A stretch of 64,000 nucleotides of DNA from Candidatus Methylobacter oryzae (GTDB lineage Bacteria; Pseudomonadota; Gammaproteobacteria; Methylococcales; Methylomonadaceae), in NCBI RefSeq assembly GCF_003994235.2, contig NZ_RYFG02000111.1, positions 21,233-85,232 on the forward strand. The letters run 5' to 3'. The notes under the pieces are model-generated. The model worked only from the letters and a program-made list of their open reading frames with translations, had not been told where the DNA came from and did not search any database. Below are positions 63,333 through 64,000 of the stretch, piece after piece; within the stretch, counting starts at the first letter, position 1, and the number at the start of each line of letters is the position of its first letter. The position numbers and the translations under genes were made by a program.

Positions 63333-63911
63333 CTATCTCACTTTAAAAATATATTGCTTACTGCCACTCTCTCTATCTTTATCGGGCCTTGTTTCAGTTT
63401 GATCGTGTTGGGAATCCGGGAAAGTTCTCTTATTGAAATCATGTTGATGATAAGGCTTGCCTGGCGGATAGGCGGGGAAAGATTGAAAGAGAGGGTAAGC
63501 CGGAATGGATTGATAACTTGGATAATAGGGTTGCAGGTAGAGAGGGCGCTGTTCCATTGCGTCCGCTTGGCGTTTTGCTTCATAGGCTTGTTGACGTTGA
63601 TATTCCGCACTTTGTCTCAATGCTTCAAGGGAGGCTTTTCTGTCTCGTTCGGCTTGAAGTTCTTGTTCGATCTTGGCTCTTTCAGCCTCTCGCTTGGCAA
63701 AATCTTCTTTCCAAGCCTTTAGTTTGGCCTCTTCCTCGGCAACTTTACGTGGATCTGTTTTTTGAATTTCGATGGTTTCCTGTTTTTCAGCAGAGTCGCA
63801 GGGCTTGGATTGATAGATTGTTTTGCCGGATTTTAGTTGGCACTTAAAAACCTCATCTGCTTGTGACGATGCGGTGAGTAGGATCAACAGAATAAAGAAT
63901 ATCTTTTTCAT
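63333..63911 (-). CDS. Secreted DUF4124 protein with coiled-coil and Tyr/Pro-rich tail
   Basis: A 192-residue exported protein. Signal peptide to about TASSQA, then the DUF4124 domain (DEVFKCQLKSGKTIYQSKPCDS, two Cys). A charged coiled coil follows (about 55-115, Lys/Glu/Ala-rich) and a tail of Tyr/Pro/Gln (LYLQPYYPSYQSIPAYPLF). Similar proteins occur at the envelope of many gammaproteobacteria with unknown role. The only other DUF4124 domain here is in the thermonuclease-like protein. Confidence 0.82.
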   Translation of the reverse strand: MKKIFFILLILLTASSQADEVFKCQLKSGKTIYQSKPCDSAEKQETIEIQKTDPRKVAEEEAKLKAWKEDFAKREAERAKIEQELQAERDRKASLEALRQSAEYQRQQAYEAKRQADAMEQRPLYLQPYYPSYQSIPAYPLFQSFPAYPPGKPYHQHDFNKRTFPDSQHDQTETRPDKDRESGSKQYIFKVR

Positions 63912-63935
63912 TAGAAGTTACGCATTGACCGCTGG

Positions 63936-64000
63936 TTAATATTGTGGATTGAGCTGGTCTTTGCCGGGCATAAAGCCGGTGATGAACGTGGCGATAACCT
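63936..64000 (-). CDS. C-terminal end of an unidentified minus-strand gene, partial
   Basis: The frame entering from the right edge ends VIATFITGFMPGKDQLNPQY, then TAA at 63938-63936. It stops 24 bp before the DUF4124 gene start, and the GC-rich third positions match real genes here. Too short to identify. Confidence 0.45.
   Translation of the reverse strand, partial: VIATFITGFMPGKDQLNPQY

Noticed and set aside
1..64000. tRNA, rRNA and complete insertion sequences
   Set aside because: No cloverleaf-like gene, rRNA segment or transposase gene was recognised, although a folding or covariance search was not possible here.

Overview
The window reads as one contiguous piece of a gammaproteobacterial chromosome of moderate GC. 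The gene set fits a nitrogen-fixing gammaproteobacterium: a NifV-to-NifF accessory block, NifJ, EpsF/EpsG-type exopolysaccharide genes of the kind common in methylotrophs, and a succinylase lysine/DAP pathway. My best guess is a methanotroph of the Methylococcales. That is an inference from gene content and repeat density, because no methane monooxygenase, rRNA or tRNA gene lies in the window.

Layout. 1-10.3 kb: end of a membrane protein, a VanZ-like protein, a GYF+AIM24 protein, rpiA (minus), nifJ overlapping a dihydroorotate-dehydrogenase-like gene, a decayed dctA remnant, and a secreted thermonuclease-like protein. 10.5-16.9 kb (all minus): a polysaccharide deacetylase coupled to a YfaP/TPR protein, an AT-rich two-gene island with an EEP-family nuclease, an iron alcohol dehydrogenase with an LsrG-like protein, and a HigBA-like toxin-antitoxin pair. 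17.0-25.9 kb: a nif accessory block (nifV, small ORF, cysE, TPR-like protein, 37-aa membrane peptide, nifW, nifZ, nifM, clpX, grx-bolA fusion, nifF, rseC, two small proteins). It is preceded by a textbook NifA site and a sigma-54 promoter. 26-34.3 kb: mixed housekeeping genes (NlpE-like, a membrane glycosyltransferase, an ABC exporter, a YheT hydrolase, queA). 35-41.6 kb: an exopolysaccharide locus (truncated WcaJ-like transferase, Wza-like exporter, EpsF, EpsG, EpsL). 42-46 kb: an SbmA/YddA-type ABC protein with a degenerate ATPase, an orphan membrane-anchored protein, DinB, and a YdjM-like protein. 46.3-55 kb (minus): DAP/lysine genes dapE, dapD and dapC with yffB, then an M48 protease, redox proteins, YeeE/YedE sulfur transport and hemJ. 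56.3-63.9 kb: a sugar block with a GH3 beta-glucosidase and FucP-like transporter facing pyruvate kinase, a thioredoxin-fold protein and an ATP-type phosphofructokinase.

The most striking non-genic feature is the density of dispersed repeats. At least five families (called A to E here) fill most of the long intergenic gaps. Family A has inverted ends and internal tandem growth. Family C is found both inside an intact ORF, in frame, and at the exact point where the WcaJ-like gene loses its membrane domain. Four repeat blocks interrupt the nif accessory operon.

Functionally, NifJ and NifF form the classical pyruvate-to-flavodoxin-to-nitrogenase electron route. NifV (homocitrate), CysE (cysteine for clusters), NifW/Z/M (nitrogenase maturation), ClpX and the Grx-BolA fusion support cofactor and protein assembly. 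The nitrogenase structural genes are outside the window.
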